A DNA stretch of 12,173 nucleotides from Bacteroidales bacterium (lineage in GTDB: Bacteria > Bacteroidota > Bacteroidia > Bacteroidales > UBA7960): contig PWNY01000197.1 of assembly GCA_003557805.1 (NCBI GenBank), forward strand, positions 1 through 12,173, in the 5' to 3' direction. The position numbers and the translations under genes are program-made. Numbering within the stretch: position 1 is the stretch's first letter; each line of letters opens with the position of its first letter. The notes beneath the pieces are model-generated. The model saw only the letters and a program-made list of their open reading frames with translations, did not search any database and was not told the DNA's origin. Below are positions 6,119-12,173 of this stretch, in pieces.

Positions 6119-9073
6119 GTGACTCCCTGGTTGCCGCGCACATTCAACCCTGATGTAATATGGCCGGAGGAGAACAATTTCGATGTTGAGTTTGCGAAGC
6201 TGCAGGAACTGAAACTGCTAAGAAATACCCTTTCAAGGGAAGAGAACTCTGGGGTGTCGGTAAATACCCCGTTCAGGCAGGAAGACGGGGATAATATGAT
6301 GACCATTATCGGTAACCCGACCCTGAGCAATATACAGGTCATCATGATTGGTATCAGGAACCCCAAAAAAACCCATAACAACCCCGAGGATGACGGGCTT
6401 TCAAAATCGGCTGAAATTTGGGTCAATGAACTCCGGCTTTACGACTTCAATGACGAAGGTGGCTGGGCTGCAAATGCCAGGGTGAATGCAAACCTTGCCG
6501 ACCTAGGTAATATAACGCTGGCAGGTTTTATGAGCACACCAGGTTTTGGCGGGATCGAACAGAGCGTGAGTGAGCGCAGCCAGGAAGAGATCATTAACTA
6601 TGACATTGCAACCAATCTGGAGCTGGGAAGGTTGTTCCCCGAGAGCTTCGGCTTGAGGATACCAATGCACTTCAGCTATTCCGAGTCGGTAAGCAACCCT
6701 CTTTACAACCCGCTAAACCCCGACATTTTCTTTGAAGATGACCTTGCGTCATACGACACACAGGCCGAACGAGACTCCATCACAAGGCTTTCACAGGACC
6801 TTGTAAGGAGAAAGAGCATTAACTTCACCAATGTATCCATAACCGGCATTGGCAATCAAAACCGTTTCTATAACCCGGGCAACATCGACTTTACCTATGC
6901 CTATACTGAGATGTACGCAAGAAACATCGATATTGAGTATGACAGGCATAAACAGTGGAGAGGTGCCATCAATTACAACTACAGCCCGAGCCCGAACAAC
7001 ATAACACCCTTTTCAGGAGTATCAATATTCCAGAACGACTATCTGAGGCTGTTAAGGGACTTTAACTTCTATTACCTGCCAAGATCAGTTACCTTCCGTA
7101 CCACCATGAACAGGGGTTATGCAGAGTCACTTATGCGCGGTAAGAGTGCAGGCCTTATCCTGCTGGAACCAAATTACGTTAAGTCATTCGACTGGGACCG
7201 TTCTTTTGACCTGCGTCATGACCTTACACGCTCCATAAGGCTTCAGTTCAGCAATACCAACAGGGCACGTATCGATGAGCCTGCCGGAAGACTGCACAGT
7301 GATGATGACGACTACAGGGAAAAACGGGACTCTATTTGGCAAAACATAAGGAACCTGGGGCGGACAACATACTATACACACAGGGCCAACATTACCTACA
7401 ACCTGCCGCTAAACCGTTTGCCGCTTGTTGATTTTATAAATGCCAATACCTCCTATGCGGCCGATTTTGACTGGATTGCGGCGCCCCTTTCGGCAGTGGA
7501 GTTTGGCAACACAATCGAAAACTCCCAGAGTGTCCGCTTCAATGTGAATGCCAACCTGGTTAACCTTTATAATAAGGTTGGGTTCCTCCAGCGAATAAAC
7601 CAGCAAAGAGGCGGAGGGGGCCAGAGAAGCGGAGGACCGCAACCTCCGGGCACCGCACCAGGGGATGATGATAATGACGACAGGCCGGACTATGCAAGGA
7701 TGGTACTTGAAACCACCCTTCGAATGCTGATGTCGGTCAGAAACCTTTCAATAAACTACACGGAGACCAGCGGCACCCATATGCCGGGCTTCACACCCCA
7801 GCCGAATGCATTTGGCCAGAACTGGGACCTTATGGCCCCTGGTACAGGCTTTCTCTTTGGCAGCCAGGCTGATATAAGGGAGCAGGCGGCACAGGAAGGC
7901 TGGATAACGGATAACCCCAACCTTAATGTCCCTTTCACCCAAAGCAAGACCAGGAACCTTACAGCACGATCCCAGGTTGAACCAATCAGGGATCTCAGAA
8001 TCGAAGTGACAGCGCAGAGGAATCATTCACTGACACACAGGGAGTATTTCAAGGCCGACACCCTTGGCAACTTCGGCTCTTTCAACCCCATGGAACACGG
8101 AAGCTTCAGTATCTCGTTCTTTGCAATGCGCACCACCTTTGAAAGGGTTGATGAGCGGACATATACCTCCGAGAACTTCGAGAACTTCAGGAATTTCCGT
8201 ATTGATATTGCCACAAGGCTTGCCGAAAGAAACCCTAACTGGGACGGTACCTTTGATGAGGAAACAGGTTATCCTAAGGGTTATGGCCCGACTTCCCAGG
8301 ATGTTTTGATCCCCGCCTTCCTTGCCGCATACTCCGGAAGCGACCCCAAGGACAGTGAACTGAGCCCCTTTTTGAGCTTCCCGATGCCTAACTGGAGGCT
8401 TACCTATGACGGATTGTCAAGAATAGCTGCTTTCCGCAGCATTTTCCAGTCTTTTACCATAGGGCACGGTTACAGGAGCACATTTACCGTGGGAAATTTC
8501 CAGTCAGATATCAGGTACAGGGAGATTGACGGGTACCAGGCAGCAAGAGAGAGTGCCTCGGGCAACTTCGTTCCCGAATACGAGATCGGACAGGTTTCTA
8601 TAAACGAACAGTTCAACCCTCTTCTGAACATCGACGCCACCTGGCAGAACAACCTGATGACAAGGGTTGAATACAGGCGCTCCCGCGATATAGTGCTGAG
8701 CTTTGCAAATAACCAGATAACCGACCACTACTCCAGTGAAATTATAATAGGTGCAGGATATCGCTTCCAGGACCTTGCATTCAATATAACACAACAGGGC
8801 AGAAGGCAGAGGGTCGAAAGCGACCTGATGCTGCGCTTTGACATGTCAATAAGGGATAACAAGACAATACTCAGAAAGCTTCTCGAAGAAACGGATATAA
8901 TATCTTCGGGTCAGAGGTCAGTTGGGCTCAATACATCAGCCGAATACCAGATCAGCCCCCGTGTGAACTTCCGGATCTTCTTCGACCGTACAGTAAACAA
9001 TCCGTTTGTTTCCAACCAGTTCCCCAATACCAATACACACGGCGGCTTCAGCCTCAGGTTCACCCTTATTTAA
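6119..9073 (+). CDS. sprA: SprA C-terminal fragment (same frame, after the amber codon)
   Basis: This is the remainder of SprA in the same frame. Sequence similar to the family resumes directly after the TAG at 6014 (FIRLGSDFTGNYYEYEVPL), upstream of any start codon. The GTG at 6119 is only the first possible start and is not a convincing gene start: it codes an internal valine in VPLNVTPW, and no signal peptide follows. Landmarks are EIWVNELRLYDF, STPGFGG, a long run of alternating polar and aromatic beta-strands, and the terminal strand GGFSLRFTLI. A Gly/Pro-rich then Asp-rich stretch at 7601-7690 interrupts the strand pattern and is probably a flexible loop. Without a signal peptide, a separately translated product could not reach the outer membrane. 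The TAA stop lies 10 bp from the convergent epimerase gene. Confidence 0.85.
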   Translation: MTPWLPRTFNPDVIWPEENNFDVEFAKLQELKLLRNTLSREENSGVSVNTPFRQEDGDNMMTIIGNPTLSNIQVIMIGIRNPKKTHNNPEDDGLSKSAEIWVNELRLYDFNDEGGWAANARVNANLADLGNITLAGFMSTPGFGGIEQSVSERSQEEIINYDIATNLELGRLFPESFGLRIPMHFSYSESVSNPLYNPLNPDIFFEDDLASYDTQAERDSITRLSQDLVRRKSINFTNVSITGIGNQNRFYNPGNIDFTYAYTEMYARNIDIEYDRHKQWRGAINYNYSPSPNNITPFSGVSIFQNDYLRLLRDFNFYYLPRSVTFRTTMNRGYAESLMRGKSAGLILLEPNYVKSFDWDRSFDLRHDLTRSIRLQFSNTNRARIDEPAGRLHSDDDDYREKRDSIWQNIRNLGRTTYYTHRANITYNLPLNRLPLVDFINANTSYAADFDWIAAPLSAVEFGNTIENSQSVRFNVNANLVNLYNKVGFLQRINQQRGGGGQRSGGPQPPGTAPGDDDNDDRPDYARMVLETTLRMLMSVRNLSINYTETSGTHMPGFTPQPNAFGQNWDLMAPGTGFLFGSQADIREQAAQEGWITDNPNLNVPFTQSKTRNLTARSQVEPIRDLRIEVTAQRNHSLTHREYFKADTLGNFGSFNPMEHGSFSISFFAMRTTFERVDERTYTSENFENFRNFRIDIATRLAERNPNWDGTFDEETGYPKGYGPTSQDVLIPAFLAAYSGSDPKDSELSPFLSFPMPNWRLTYDGLSRIAAFRSIFQSFTIGHGYRSTFTVGNFQSDIRYREIDGYQAARESASGNFVPEYEIGQVSINEQFNPLLNIDATWQNNLMTRVEYRRSRDIVLSFANNQITDHYSSEIIIGAGYRFQDLAFNITQQGRRQRVESDLMLRFDMSIRDNKTILRKLLEETDIISSGQRSVGLNTSAEYQISPRVNFRIFFDRTVNNPFVSNQFPNTNTHGGFSLRFTLI

Positions 9074-9083
9074 GCCTCGCATG

Positions 9084-10004
9084 TCAAGATGAGAAAGAGA
9101 ACTTCTCGCGGAAGTTCATAAGTTCTTCCTTAAATGAGACGGGCGGCAGAGACATAAGCGGATTAATGCGCCTGTCTTCCATTACCTTGATCTCCCTCAT
9201 AACCAGGTGCTGGTTGACAAAGATCATATCAAGGGAAGGATATATTTCCTTGATTATGTTTGCAATCTGCTCTATCGACATATTGTGCTCACTGAAATTG
9301 TAGATGCCTGGCGCAAGATTCATCCTTAAAAGGTTTGACAACATGTTAACTACCTTGCTTACATGCACAAAGGCCCTTTGCTGTTTGCCATTGCCTGTTA
9401 TCTGGATGCGGCCGTTAAAATTTGCTTCAAACATAAAACGGTTTACAACGGCATCAAAGCGAACACTTGGGCTGTAGCCATAAACATTTCCTGAACGTAT
9501 TATCCAGGCATCAATTTTGTCTATCAGGCGTTCAACATGAGCCTCCCCCCTGAGTTTGCTGCTTCCGTAAAATGTTTTGGGATCAGGGGGGGTATCAACT
9601 GAGATCATCTGCTCCGATGCACCATATACCGAAGTGGTGCTCAGGTAAATGAACTTGCTTACCGGACTCTCTTCAACGGCATATACAAGCTCAGCTGTTC
9701 CCCAGTGGTTGATCTGCTCAAAAAGGTGGGAGTTCTCGGTTGCCAGCGGTGTAGAAACCTTTGCTGCAAGATGGTATACAACATCGATATCCCGAAGTAC
9801 CTGTCTTAGTCTCCTTGAATCGAGCAGCTCACCCTGGATAAAACTTACCTTGCGTGGTTCATACCTGGTATCAAGAAAAAGGTTATAGTTCTTCCTGCTG
9901 AGATTGTCATAGATTATTATCTCACTTACCGATGGGTCTTTCAGCAGCTCGAAAACCAGTTCGTTGCCTATATACCCTGCTCCTCCGGTAATCAAAATCT
10001 TCAT
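9084..10004 (-). CDS. NAD-dependent epimerase/dehydratase (extended SDR family)
   Basis: This 306-residue protein is a member of the extended short-chain dehydrogenase family that acts on nucleotide sugars such as UDP-glucose or GDP-mannose derivatives. The N-terminus MKILITGGAGYIG has the GxxGxxG dinucleotide loop at Gly7, Gly10 and Gly13. Further signatures are the acidic beta-2 end (IYDNLS), HLAAKVS after beta-4, YLSTTSVYG supplying the active-site Ser/Thr (about 122-125), the YxxxK pair Tyr146-Lys150 (YGSSK), and RSGNVYG (about 170-176). The substrate-binding C-terminal half is less conserved, so the sugar and reaction (epimerisation, dehydration or reduction) cannot be assigned. The ATG overlaps the cysH stop by 4 bp (ATGA), implying coupled translation. 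The stop faces sprA 10 bp away. UDP-sulfoquinovose synthase was considered because of the sulfite-producing neighbour, but this protein is shorter and lacks an obvious SqdB-type N-terminus. Confidence 0.88.
   Translation of the reverse strand: MKILITGGAGYIGNELVFELLKDPSVSEIIIYDNLSRKNYNLFLDTRYEPRKVSFIQGELLDSRRLRQVLRDIDVVYHLAAKVSTPLATENSHLFEQINHWGTAELVYAVEESPVSKFIYLSTTSVYGASEQMISVDTPPDPKTFYGSSKLRGEAHVERLIDKIDAWIIRSGNVYGYSPSVRFDAVVNRFMFEANFNGRIQITGNGKQQRAFVHVSKVVNMLSNLLRMNLAPGIYNFSEHNMSIEQIANIIKEIYPSLDMIFVNQHLVMREIKVMEDRRINPLMSLPPVSFKEELMNFREKFSFSS
9099..9117 (+). terminator. Candidate hairpin just past sprA
   Basis: GAACTTC-TCGCG-GAAGTTC is a perfect 7-bp stem with a 5-base loop, 26 bases after the sprA stop. 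The following bases (ATAAGTTCTTCC) are only moderately T-rich, so it would be a weak intrinsic terminator for the plus-strand transcript. It also lies within the last codons of the epimerase on the other strand, where it precedes that gene's stop and so cannot serve as its terminator. Confidence 0.3.
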
Positions 10005-10660
10005 GACCCCAGGTTTTTGGTGTTAATGTGCAGGCCGCACTCTGTTTTCTTCATGCCAGCCCACCGTGCATCCCGCATATTATTACCGTTGGCGGGCCTG
10101 GTGCAGGGTTCACACCCAATACTCCTGTAACCTTTTTCTTCCAGCGGATGTACAGGCAGGTTATAAAGCGAAATATAGGCGTTCATGTCCTGTACAGACC
10201 ATTTAAGCAAAGGATGGTACCTTACAACTCCATTCCCTGTCTTTTCCTCCTCACTGAACCTGCTCCTGAAACTGTTCTGGCAGGCACGTATTCCATTGAT
10301 CCATACATCATACTGTTTAAGGAGAGCTTCAACCGGCTGAACCTTGTTTAAAAAACAGCAGTAATCGGGATCGTAAGTGAACATAAGATCTCCCGAAGCA
10401 TTGGTCTGCATACTTTTCGGAACATGTGGCAAGAGGTCGCTGACCATAATTCCGAGTCTTTCAGCAACCTTAACCTTATAGCGGATGGTCTCTGAGAAAT
10501 GAAAACCTGTATTGATGAAATATACAGGGATTTCCCTGTCTACACGACTTAATACATGGAGCAGGACAACACTGTGTGTCTGAAAACTGGAGGTGGCAAA
10601 AAGCCTTTTCCCCTCCTTTTTGTATTGCAGTATCTTGTTTCCTATAGAGTTAATATCCAT
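10001..10660 (-). CDS. cysH: Assimilatory APS/PAPS reductase (CysH), 4Fe-4S type
   Basis: CysH reduces adenylyl-sulfate or phosphoadenylyl-sulfate to sulfite and AMP/PAP in the cytoplasm, using thioredoxin, as part of sulfate assimilation. Counting from the ATG at 10660 gives 219 residues. The PP-loop-like nucleotide site is TSSFQTHSVVLL (about 23-34). A Cys-Cys pair (101-102) and Cys183-x-x-Cys186 together form the CC...CxxC cluster motif typical of 4Fe-4S enzymes, which mostly use APS. GIRACQ (about 123-128) matches the substrate-binding segment, and the catalytic cysteine is Cys208 in ECGLH. A longer frame begins at 10744, but its extra 28 residues are unlike the family and cover the predicted promoter, so the internal ATG is preferred. 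The last 4 bp overlap the epimerase start. No ATP sulfurylase, APS kinase or sulfite reductase gene is in view, so these must be elsewhere if the pathway is complete. Confidence 0.92.
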   Translation of the reverse strand: MDINSIGNKILQYKKEGKRLFATSSFQTHSVVLLHVLSRVDREIPVYFINTGFHFSETIRYKVKVAERLGIMVSDLLPHVPKSMQTNASGDLMFTYDPDYCCFLNKVQPVEALLKQYDVWINGIRACQNSFRSRFSEEEKTGNGVVRYHPLLKWSVQDMNAYISLYNLPVHPLEEKGYRSIGCEPCTRPANGNNMRDARWAGMKKTECGLHINTKNLGS

Positions 10661-10683
10661 ACAATGCCCAAAAACAACCTGAA

Positions 10684-10715
10684 CAAAAATAACAATTATT
10701 TGGCTAAGCCGGCAA
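10684..10715 (-). promoter_or_regulatory. Predicted cysH-epimerase promoter
   Basis: Read on the minus strand, TATTTTTG at 10691-10684 fits the Bacteroidota -7 consensus TAnnTTTG. A TTG at 10715-10713 sits 21 bp upstream, matching the -33 element spacing. Transcription would start about 15-20 bases before the cysH ATG at 10660, leaving a short leader. This spacing supports the internal cysH start over the longer frame. Pattern match only. Confidence 0.55.
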
Positions 10716-10720
10716 CCGGC
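10708..10720. repeat. Short perfect inverted repeat, possible operator
   Basis: GCCGG-CAA-CCGGC has 5-bp perfect arms around 3 bases. It is GC-rich within an AT-rich region. Its centre CAA is, on the minus strand, the TTG proposed as the cysH -33 element, so a dimeric regulator bound here would cover that promoter. On the plus strand it is followed by A's rather than T's, so it is not a plus-strand terminator. Chance occurrence is possible for arms this short. Confidence 0.4.
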
Positions 10721-10778
10721 AAAAAATCTGGCTTCCCTGATCACGCATTCACTAAAATTCTGCAGTGGCTTTTTTTCC

Positions 10779-10786
10779 TAACTTTG
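10779..10786 (+). promoter_or_regulatory. Predicted -7 box for the DAHP synthase-thiL unit
   Basis: TAACTTTG is a full match to TAnnTTTG and lies 15 bp before the ATG at 10802, giving a very short A-rich leader (CAAAAAACAAGTATA). No good TTG -33 element is visible about 20 bp upstream (only TTCTG near 10758-10762). The call is therefore weaker than the opposite promoter. Confidence 0.45.
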
Positions 10787-10801
10787 CAAAAAACAAGTAT
10801 A

Positions 10802-11890
10802 ATGCCGTTTCCGACTAACATAGATATACTGCCTGCCGCAAGCTGGCTTTCCCTGCGAGAAGGCATGGTGGTCATTGCAGGGCCGTGCAGCGTTGAAAGC
10901 AAGCATCAGTTTGAGGAAACAGCCCGCCAGCTTGCCTCGGGAGGTAAATTATCGGCAATCCGGGCAGGCGTGTGGAAACCCCGGTCACGGCCCGGGGAGT
11001 TTGAAGGAATCGGGGAAAAAGCAATGCCCTGGCTTAAAGATTCCAGGGCAGAAACAGGCCTTCCCCTGGCAGTTGAGGTGGCAAGGCCACGGCATGCCGA
11101 AACTTGCCTGAAACACGGAATAGATATTATATGGCTGGGAGCACGAACCACCGTTAATCCTTTTATGGTACAGGAAATAGCAAATGTAATAAGGGGAACA
11201 GGCATACCGGTAATGGTAAAGAATCCTGTCAGCCCTGACCTGCGACTGTGGATAGGTGCAATCGAGAGGATTTTCAATGCCGGAACAAATAAAATAATTG
11301 CCCTGCACCGTGGTTTTCATACCCATGAGAACAAAACATCCCGCAACCTTCCTCTGTGGGAGATACCGCTTGAACTGAAGAAAATAATACCGGGCATTCC
11401 CGTTATATGTGACCCTTCGCATATTGCAGGGAACAGGGCAGGGCTTGCAGAAATAACTGAAACCGCTCTGGGGCTCAATATGGATGGATTAATCATAGAG
11501 TCTCACTACAGGCCCGATGAAGCCCTGACCGACTCTTCACAACAGATAACGCCAGAGGCAATGCATGAACTGATAAATATGGCCCTGGCAACCAGCGAGC
11601 GTAAAGATATTTCCCGGCCGCTTCAGGCAATGCGTGAAAGAATAGACAACTACGACCATACACTGCTGGAACTGCTTGCCGGGCGCTTTGGTGTTTCTTC
11701 CGAGATTGGCAGGATAAAAAGGAAGAAAGGCGAAGTAATAGTGCAGAAAAACCGGCAGGAGCATATTCTGAACGACAGGATGCAGAAGTCAAAAAGCCTG
11801 GGGCTAAGCCCGGAATTTACCAGAAAACTGCTTCAGCTCCTGCATGATGAGAGCGTAAATTATCAACAGAAAGAAAAAGATGAAAAATAA
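10802..11890 (+). CDS. Bifunctional 3-deoxy-7-phosphoheptulonate synthase / chorismate mutase
   Basis: This 362-residue fusion joins the first step of the shikimate pathway (phosphoenolpyruvate plus erythrose 4-phosphate to DAHP) to chorismate mutase (chorismate to prephenate). Residues about 20-262 form the DAHP synthase barrel of the KDO8P-synthase-like class: AGPCSVES with metal ligand Cys29, KPRS at 59-62, LHRGFH with His169, DPSH at 204-207 and IESH with Glu233. Residues about 272-355 are an AroQ-type mutase helix bundle: MRERIDNYDHTLLELL, Arg295 in AGRFG, Lys306 in GRIK, Arg318 and the ESVNYQQ end. The position of E. coli Glu52 appears to be Gln319. In fusions of this type the mutase domain often confers prephenate feedback on the synthase. 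The frame extends up to 10556, but that part runs over cysH and lacks family sequence; the ATG at 10802 fits the promoter and family length. It overlaps thiL by 11 bp. Confidence 0.94.
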   Translation: MPFPTNIDILPAASWLSLREGMVVIAGPCSVESKHQFEETARQLASGGKLSAIRAGVWKPRSRPGEFEGIGEKAMPWLKDSRAETGLPLAVEVARPRHAETCLKHGIDIIWLGARTTVNPFMVQEIANVIRGTGIPVMVKNPVSPDLRLWIGAIERIFNAGTNKIIALHRGFHTHENKTSRNLPLWEIPLELKKIIPGIPVICDPSHIAGNRAGLAEITETALGLNMDGLIIESHYRPDEALTDSSQQITPEAMHELINMALATSERKDISRPLQAMRERIDNYDHTLLELLAGRFGVSSEIGRIKRKKGEVIVQKNRQEHILNDRMQKSKSLGLSPEFTRKLLQLLHDESVNYQQKEKDEK

Positions 11891-12173
11891 CAACGACAAA
11901 GGCCTTACCGACATTGCGAGCCTTGGGGAGTTCGGACTTATTGATCACCTTACCAGAGGAATTAAGCATCACCATCCTGAAACATTAATGGGAGTGGGCG
12001 ATGATGCCGCAGTAATTGACAACGGACCCCTTGCCACAATAATTACCAAAGACTTGCTTGTAGAAGGAGTACACTTCGATATGGTCTATACACCCCTGAA
12101 GCATTTGGGTTATAAGGCTGTTGCTGTAAATCTCTCAGATATATATGCAATGAATGCCAGGCCCAGGCAGATA
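11880..12173 (+). CDS. thiL: Thiamine-monophosphate kinase (ThiL), 3' end missing
   Basis: The first 98 residues are visible before the right edge; the full enzyme is normally around 320-350. ThiL phosphorylates thiamine monophosphate with ATP to give thiamine diphosphate, the last step of the cofactor pathway. Diagnostic segments are SLGEFGLIDHL (about 14-24), the Asp-rich GVGDDAAVI (38-46) that binds Mg-ATP, TKDLLVEGVHFD (56-67), and HLGYKAVAVNLSDIYAMNA (75-93) including the second metal-binding Asp. The ATG at 11880 lies inside the end of the DAHP synthase/mutase gene (11-bp overlap in another frame), so translation is probably coupled. Its Lys/Asn-rich first codons are normal for the family's variable N-terminus. 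Nothing appears broken in the visible part. Confidence 0.93.
   Translation, partial: MKNNNDKGLTDIASLGEFGLIDHLTRGIKHHHPETLMGVGDDAAVIDNGPLATIITKDLLVEGVHFDMVYTPLKHLGYKAVAVNLSDIYAMNARPRQI

Larger units (their letters stand above)
1892..9073 (+). pseudogene. sprA: sprA, T9SS outer-membrane translocon, interrupted by one in-frame amber codon
   Basis: Read through the TAG at codon 1374, this frame gives about 2,393 residues, the usual size of SprA/Sov (about 2,400 in Flavobacterium johnsoniae). SprA is a giant single-chain outer-membrane beta-barrel through which the type IX secretion system exports proteins carrying C-terminal sorting domains; it is also needed for gliding where that occurs. The N-terminus has a signal peptide (LLRRLLTFFTCILFIAVLPA, cleaved near AAAWS), and the C-terminus ends in a barrel-like aromatic strand (GGFSLRFTLI). 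Conserved SprA sequence is continuous on both sides of the TAG, with no shift of frame, so one base substitution explains the break. A sequencing or consensus error is possible, as is a true nonsense allele. The gene is 19 bp after ruvA and probably shares its transcript. The two fragments are described separately. Confidence 0.85.
10661..10801. promoter_or_regulatory. Divergent promoter region between cysH and the DAHP synthase gene
   Basis: This 141-bp gap is the longest non-coding stretch in the window. It is AT-rich and holds one Bacteroidota-type promoter candidate facing each way, plus a short GC-rich palindrome. I see no riboswitch-like fold or terminator. The two transcription units probably share it. 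Confidence 0.75.

Noticed and set aside
6119..9073. Reading the second SprA part as an independent gene starting at GTG 6119
   Set aside because: It is in the same frame as the first part, SprA-like sequence begins upstream of the GTG, and there is no signal peptide. It is listed as a fragment, not a separate outer-membrane protein.
9084..10004. UDP-sulfoquinovose synthase assignment for the SDR
   Set aside because: It is suggested only by the cysH neighbour; the protein is shorter than SqdB-type enzymes and has a plain epimerase N-terminus, so only the family is assigned.
10661..10744. 28-residue N-terminal extension of CysH
   Set aside because: It would place the start upstream of the predicted promoter and palindrome; the ATG at 10660 matches CysH length and N-terminus.
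10556..10801. N-terminal extension of the DAHP synthase/chorismate mutase
   Set aside because: The extra 82 codons run antisense over cysH and through the promoter region, and do not resemble the family; ATG 10802 gives the normal length.

Overview
The window comes from a member of the Bacteroidota. The main evidence is a full-length sprA reading frame, the type IX secretion (T9SS) translocon gene known only from this phylum, directly behind ruvA. Other support is a one-chain DAHP synthase/chorismate mutase fusion, TAnnTTTG-type promoter boxes, and A-rich leaders without Shine-Dalgarno sequences. All genes share a similar codon style, with many AGG Arg and ATA Ile codons. I see no sign of recent transfer, mobile elements, CRISPR arrays, tRNAs or rRNAs. 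The order within the phylum cannot be fixed from sequence alone.

Layout. (1) Bases 2-9073, plus strand: a malic enzyme cut by the left edge, then ruvA 8 bp later, then sprA 19 bp after ruvA. With no terminator or promoter visible between them, this looks like one transcription unit. (2) Bases 9084-10660, minus strand, convergent with sprA: cysH (Fe-S type APS/PAPS reductase), whose stop codon overlaps the start of an NAD-dependent epimerase/dehydratase by 4 bp. (3) Bases 10661-10801: a 141-bp divergent promoter region. (4) Bases 10802-12173, plus strand: a bifunctional DAHP synthase/chorismate mutase overlapping thiL by 11 bp; thiL is cut by the right edge.

The most striking point is in sprA. 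The frame is open from 1892 to 9073 and encodes about 2,390 residues of recognisable SprA from signal peptide to C-terminal strand, except for one in-frame TAG at 6011-6013 (codon 1374). Conserved sequence continues in the same frame on both sides, and one G-to-T change (GAG to TAG) would explain it. It is therefore a fresh nonsense mutation, a sequencing or assembly error, or, less likely, a recoded amber codon. If real and not suppressed, the cell would lack the T9SS outer-membrane channel and, where relevant, gliding motility.

The rest is mainly housekeeping: pyruvate/NAD(P)H supply, Holliday junction processing, sulfate reduction to sulfite, nucleotide-sugar modification, entry into aromatic amino acid synthesis, and thiamine diphosphate formation. 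I found no convincing new multi-gene system. The items most worth checking are the amber codon, the cysH-epimerase pair, and a palindrome centred on the predicted cysH promoter.
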